NCBI RefSeq assembly: GCF_013377885.1
Contig: NZ_JABKAU010000017.1
Span: forward strand, 26,794-90,793
Length of the DNA: 64,000 nt
Direction of reading: 5' to 3'
From: Hymenobacter lapidiphilus
GTDB lineage: Bacteria; Bacteroidota; Bacteroidia; Cytophagales; Hymenobacteraceae
Part shown: piece by piece, positions 60,798 to 64,000 of the stretch
How positions within the stretch are numbered: position 1 is the stretch's first letter
Layout: the number at the start of each line of letters is the position of its first letter
Translations under genes and position numbers: made by a program
Notes under the pieces: generated by a model
What the model was told of the DNA's origin: nothing
Databases searched by the model: none
The model's input: only the letters and a program-made list of their open reading frames with translations

Positions 60798-61670
60798 ATG
60801 CCCATCGCCGATTCAGAATTCATCCTCAATAAAGACGGTAGCGTTTATCACCTCAACCTGCTGCCCGATCATATTTCTGACACTATTATTACTGTTGGCG
60901 ACCCCGAGCGGGTGCCGAGTGTAAGTGAGCATTTCGATTCCATCGAAACCAAGATTCATAAGCGCGAATTCGTGACCCATGTGGGGTATTACAAGGGCAA
61001 GCGGATGGCGGTTATCAGTACCGGCATGGGTACCGATAATATTGATATTCTGATGAATGAGCTCGATGCGCTGGTTAACATCGACTTCGTGACCCGCGAG
61101 GTACGGCCCCAGGCCGAGCACATCAGCCTGCGTATTGTGCGGGTGGGCACCAGCGGCTCGCTGCAGGCCGATGTGCCGGTGGGCTCGTTGCTGGCCTCCG
61201 AGCACGCCGTGGGCCTCGATTCGCTTATGCAGTTTTACCCGCTGGTAGAAACCGGTCTGGAAATAGAAGTGGCCCAGGGCATTCAGCAGGCCCTGCAGCT
61301 GCCCTACCGCCCGTACTGCGTGCGCGGCTCCGACCTGCTGCGCGAGCAGATCGGCCACGACATGATCATGGGCAACACGCTTACCTGCCCCGGTTTCTAC
61401 GGTCCTCAGGGTCGGGTGCTGCGCCTCGATCTGCGCCTGCCCCACCTCATTGAGGCCTATCAGAATTACCGCTACCAGAGCGCCGAGGGCGAATTCCGGC
61501 TCACTAACTTCGAGATGGAAACTGCCGGCTACTACTCGCTGGGCCGCATGCTGGGCCACGAGGTGCTCTCGCTCAACGCCATCGTGGCCAACCGCGCCAC
61601 CGGCGAGTTTGCCACCAACTCCGATCAGATTGTAGGCGACTTGATCCAGAAAACCCTGGACCGCCTCTAA
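60798..61670 (+). CDS. Nucleoside phosphorylase (uridine phosphorylase-like)
   Basis: 290 residues. Phosphorylase fold of the UP/PNP superfamily: ITVGDPERVPSVSEHFD (phosphate site), VISTGMGTDNIDILMNELDALVN, LRIVRVGTSGSLQADVPVGS, and FEMETAGYYSLGRMLGHEVLSLNAIVANR with the catalytic-site Glu/Met pair. Cleaves a nucleoside with phosphate to base and ribose-1-phosphate; uridine is the likeliest but other bases are possible. Followed by a long terminator-like hairpin. Confidence 0.9.
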   Translation: MPIADSEFILNKDGSVYHLNLLPDHISDTIITVGDPERVPSVSEHFDSIETKIHKREFVTHVGYYKGKRMAVISTGMGTDNIDILMNELDALVNIDFVTREVRPQAEHISLRIVRVGTSGSLQADVPVGSLLASEHAVGLDSLMQFYPLVETGLEIEVAQGIQQALQLPYRPYCVRGSDLLREQIGHDMIMGNTLTCPGFYGPQGRVLRLDLRLPHLIEAYQNYRYQSAEGEFRLTNFEMETAGYYSLGRMLGHEVLSLNAIVANRATGEFATNSDQIVGDLIQKTLDRL

Positions 61671-61725
61671 GCAGGACGGATGACAGCCTAGGCGACACGT
61701 ACAGGTATTGTGCAATTAGATAACG

Positions 61726-61779
61726 GCCCAACGCAAAGCCCACCCAAACTGTATCTGTTGGGTGGGCTTTGCGTTGGGC
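61726..61779. terminator. Perfect 22-bp hairpin after the phosphorylase gene
   Basis: GCCCAACGCAAAGCCCACCC AA and its complement with a CTGTATCTG-type loop. No T tract. Lies between converging genes. Confidence 0.75.
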
Positions 61780-61808
61780 TGTCAGGTTATTCAGAGAGCT
61801 GGATAGGT

Positions 61809-62108
61809 TTAGCAAAAATCGAAACCCAGCACGCAACGCAGGGGCAGGAAATTACCAGCCTTGAGCGTCAGGTGGTCGGCGTCATTGGCCCAGATAGTGG
61901 TTTGTACCCGCTTAACGGCCCCGTCGGCGGTGCGGAAATAGATATTGACCTTGCCGTGGTGGGCGTTGCCCAACGTGGTGGCCCGCTCGGCATGGTGGCG
62001 TCGGCTTTGCCGGTCGGCAGCGGTGGTCAGCACGTCCTGGGCGGCGAACCGGTACTCACGCAAAGACTCTTTGGCAACGGTTTGGGGGACTTGGGCTAGC
62101 GTAAGCAT
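61809..62108 (-). CDS. Small conserved protein of unknown function
   Basis: 99 residues: MLTLAQVPQTVAKESLREYR, an Arg/His-rich middle (DRQSRRHHAERATTLGN) and a beta-rich end (GKVNIYFRTADGAVKRVQTTIW ... LKAGNFLPLRCVLGFDFC). No signal peptide or membrane helix. I do not know a family. The last residue is Cys, which may be a metal or thiol site. Gap before the next gene (62109-62206) is AT-rich. Confidence 0.72.
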   Translation of the reverse strand: MLTLAQVPQTVAKESLREYRFAAQDVLTTAADRQSRRHHAERATTLGNAHHGKVNIYFRTADGAVKRVQTTIWANDADHLTLKAGNFLPLRCVLGFDFC

Positions 62109-62206
62109 GGCGCAGAGATTGGTTTAAGGTGAGCCTAATCTACCTCCATACTTATTAAAATACAATTAAAACAAAATTTTTAATATCGATTTAACGGCTT
62201 GGGCTC

Positions 62207-63235
62207 TCAGTCCAGGCCCGCCAGAAAAGCCATAGTGTCTACGCCGTCGGCATAGTCGGCCAGGGCGGGGTGCTGGGCCTGCCCGAAGGCGAAGGAGCCC
62301 GGGTACTGCCCGCCGCCCGATACGAGGCACTGGGTTTGAGGGGCTGCATCGGTGAGCTGGTCGACCAGGTCCACTTCTGTGGTGTAAGTGCTGTAATGCA
62401 ACACCGAAATGGGCGATACGAGCCGGGCGCTTTCGGTGAGCAGCAGGAAGCCCGAGTCGAGGTGAGGCACGGCATTCACAAGCAGGATGCTCTTGTTGTA
62501 GTCGTAGTTGTTCTGGTAGCGGTTGTGCTGCAGCACGTGCTGCCAGGGCTGCAGCGCATCGAGCAGCAGCGGAAAATTGTAGCCGGTGGGCGCGTATACC
62601 TTGCTCACGTTGCGGCAGCCCAGGCCATAGTAGCGGAAAATGTCTTCGCCCAGCAAACCTAGCTCGTGGGGTGTTTCGCGGCCCGTGAGCACGGCTAGGC
62701 TGGTGCGGTTGCGCCGGATAATGTGGGGCTTCTTGCCGAAATAATACTCGAAGTAGCGGGCCGTGTTGTCGGAGCCGGTGGCAATGAAGGCATCGGCGGC
62801 ATTAAGGCGCTCGGCAAGCTGCACAGCATCAATGAAGCGGGGCTCGATGGTGGTCAGCTCATTGAGCACCCAGCGCATGAGTAGCGTATCGTCGGAGCTG
62901 AGCTTGGCCAGCAGGTGGTGGCCACTGAGCAGCACGCACAGCGCGTCGTGGAAGCCCACCAGCGGAATGTTGCCGGCCATTACCACGCCTACCAGTCGGG
63001 GGGCTGGGTTGGGCTCGGAGCGGTAGCGGGCGGCCCAGTGGCGCAGGGGCTCCTCGCGCAGCATATCGGCTATGCCTTCGAGGGCACCCCGTACGTTAGG
63101 CGCGTCAAACCAGGGGTTATTATTGCGGGCCCGGATAAAAAGTTCGGTCAGCTCTTCGGCCTGGGCCGGGGAAAGTAAAGCGGTGAGGCGCTGGCCCAGG
63201 GCCACAAAAGCGGCAAGGCGGTCGGCGTGCGTCAT
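62207..63235 (-). CDS. Acyl-CoA reductase (LuxC-like)
   Basis: 342 residues from MTHADRLAAFVALGQRL. NADPH-dependent reductase of the LuxC family: VGVVMAGNIPLVGFHDALCVLLSGHH, IATGSDNTARYFEYYFGKKP, and GLGCRNVSKVYAPTGYNF with a Cys expected to be the catalytic thiol. Would reduce acyl-CoA or acyl-ACP to the aldehyde. Divergent from the ferredoxin gene at 63433; this pair occurs in many Bacteroidota, to my memory. Confidence 0.92.
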   Translation of the reverse strand: MTHADRLAAFVALGQRLTALLSPAQAEELTELFIRARNNNPWFDAPNVRGALEGIADMLREEPLRHWAARYRSEPNPAPRLVGVVMAGNIPLVGFHDALCVLLSGHHLLAKLSSDDTLLMRWVLNELTTIEPRFIDAVQLAERLNAADAFIATGSDNTARYFEYYFGKKPHIIRRNRTSLAVLTGRETPHELGLLGEDIFRYYGLGCRNVSKVYAPTGYNFPLLLDALQPWQHVLQHNRYQNNYDYNKSILLVNAVPHLDSGFLLLTESARLVSPISVLHYSTYTTEVDLVDQLTDAAPQTQCLVSGGGQYPGSFAFGQAQHPALADYADGVDTMAFLAGLD

Positions 63236-63349
63236 GTAAAGGCAGAGCTGAAAGAGCAGGAGAGAAGGAAAAAAGGCCGGCAAGTGCGAAAAACAATATC
63301 GGCGGCCCGAAATTACATAGCATATATCAAGGGGTGTACGGGTAATCCC

Positions 63350-63357
63350 TACTTTTG
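63350..63357 (+). promoter_or_regulatory. -7 promoter box of the ferredoxin gene
   Basis: TACTTTTG, perfect match to TAnnTTTG, 75 bases before the ATG at 63433. Confidence 0.55.
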
Positions 63358-63432
63358 CCTTTGCGTATCCTGTCTTCGACCGCTTACGTACCTTACCTAC
63401 CCGATTTTCTCTCCCTAACGATTCCCGAGGCT

Positions 63433-63783
63433 ATGGCCATCATGATAACCGACGAGTGCATCAACTGTGGTGCCTGCGAACCGGAATGCCCCAACACCGC
63501 TATTTACGAGGGCGGCGCCGCCTGGCGCTGGGCCGACGGCACCACGTTGAAAGACGTGCAGCTCGACGGCGGCCAGACCGTAGCGGGCGTGGCGCCCCAA
63601 ACCCCGGTTTCCGACGAGTACTACTACATCGTATCGGATAAGTGCACCGAGTGCGTAGGCTTCCACGAAGAGCCGCAGTGTGCCGCCGTCTGCCCTGTTG
63701 ATTGCTGCGTAGACGACCCCGACTACCGCGAATCGCAGGAAAAGCTGCTGGCTAAGCAGCAGTGGCTCCATAAGGTGGCCTAA
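63433..63783 (+). CDS. 2[4Fe-4S] ferredoxin
   Basis: 116 residues from [21 protein letters not shown]. The two clusters are bound by [12 protein letters not shown] (first) and [22 protein letters not shown] (second, with a longer loop); this loop-insert form (Alvin-type) is usual here. Residues 20-60 hold an Ala/Trp-rich insert. The C-terminal helix is basic-acidic ([19 protein letters not shown]). Electron carrier; the divergent acyl-CoA reductase suggests but does not prove a joint role. Confidence 0.95.
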   Translation: MAIMITDECINCGACEPECPNTAIYEGGAAWRWADGTTLKDVQLDGGQTVAGVAPQTPVSDEYYYIVSDKCTECVGFHEEPQCAAVCPVDCCVDDPDYRESQEKLLAKQQWLHKVA

Positions 63784-63800
63784 AAAGAGTTTGTGCTTAG

Positions 63801-63876
63801 CACAGAATCAACCGAAGCGCAAAGCCCCTGACACCAGCACGGATGTCAGGGGCTTTGCGCTTCGGTTGATTCTGTG
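63801..63876. terminator. Perfect 33-bp hairpin after the ferredoxin gene
   Basis: CACAGAATCAACCGAAGCGC (63801-) to TGACA, loop CCAGCACGGA, then the full complement ending TTCTGTG at 63876. Very long for a plain terminator and without a T tract. Shares the word GCAAAGCCC with the hairpin at 61726. Bases 63877-64000 show nothing else. Confidence 0.8.
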
Positions 63877-64000
63877 GCTCTGAAAGGGACGAATGAGCGT
63901 AGCTGTCGTCCGGGTTTTTCAGCCTCATATGCGCGGCCTAGAGCGGTTCTTGGGTTGGTGTATGGTTTTAGATTTGTCTTCTGGCCGTGAAAGCGTATTT

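Noticed and set aside
1..64000. tRNA or rRNA genes
   Set aside because: No cloverleaf with a TTC loop word or rRNA segment was recognised by eye; a covariance search would settle it.

Overview
The window looks like chromosome of a high-GC member of the Bacteroidota, most likely Cytophagales close to Hymenobacter. The evidence is a SusC/SusD pair, a secreted protein with a C-terminal sorting domain of the type IX secretion kind, Bacteroidota-style promoter boxes (TAnnTTTG) in front of many genes, and the overall gene repertoire. No rRNA, tRNA, CRISPR array, transposase or integrative element was seen. The DNA carries an unusually dense population of short palindromic repeats in its gene gaps.

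Layout. 1-11.5 kb: the 3' end of mutS2, rlmF with a small lower-GC gene overlapping it, a secreted phospholipase-D-like protein, murB, a DUF547 lipoprotein, a FucP-type sugar transporter, a DUF1810 gene, an AT-rich membrane-protein orphan and an RlmL-type methyltransferase. 11.6-22.7 kb: a SusA-like GH13 amylase, a cysteine-rich copper-storage-like protein divergent from recQ, a regulator with a LexA-like self-cleavage domain, pirin plus GAF genes, a truncated esterase remnant beside a repeat, an M2 peptidase and an MtfA-type peptidase. 23.0-33.5 kb: a polysaccharide utilisation locus (SusC, SusD, GH144/glycoamylase-type hydrolase, GH3 beta-glucosidase, convergent FucP-type permease), which I infer may target beta-1,2-glucan. 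33.6-39.4 kb: DEAD-box helicase, YihY-type membrane protein, a GT-C-like membrane protein, DUF2062, SseB-like. 39.7-43.3 kb: a same-strand run of diadenylate-cyclase-like protein, DUF4112, a Met/His-rich lipoprotein, SCO and cytochrome c. 43.5-50.3 kb: HI0933 flavoprotein divergent from a cation/proton antiporter, MarC, a class V aminotransferase, aroQ divergent from xerD. 50.4-64 kb: a large membrane protein, ftsK, lolA, DUF2851, another polytopic membrane protein, a NeuD-like acyltransferase, trhO, a nucleoside phosphorylase, a small conserved protein, and acyl-CoA reductase divergent from a 2[4Fe-4S] ferredoxin.

How it fits together. Most genes are housekeeping and stand alone or in pairs. 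The clearest functional unit is the glycan locus at 23-33 kb: outer-membrane capture, endo-hydrolysis, exo-hydrolysis and inner-membrane uptake. A second is the SCO/cytochrome c/lipoprotein group, likely tied to copper delivery or respiration. The most unusual signals are (1) several palindromic repeat types that share a CGTTCAACG core, include TIR-bearing 150-165 bp forms and one nested insertion, and in places supply stop codons; (2) three genes whose promoter box lies exactly 4 nt before the start codon, suggesting leaderless mRNAs; (3) a DisA-like cyclase domain with an altered second motif; and (4) heptamer tandem repeats at two gene ends. Coordinates of starts were moved from the longest open frame to the most plausible ATG where signal peptides, family N-termini or promoter boxes decide it.
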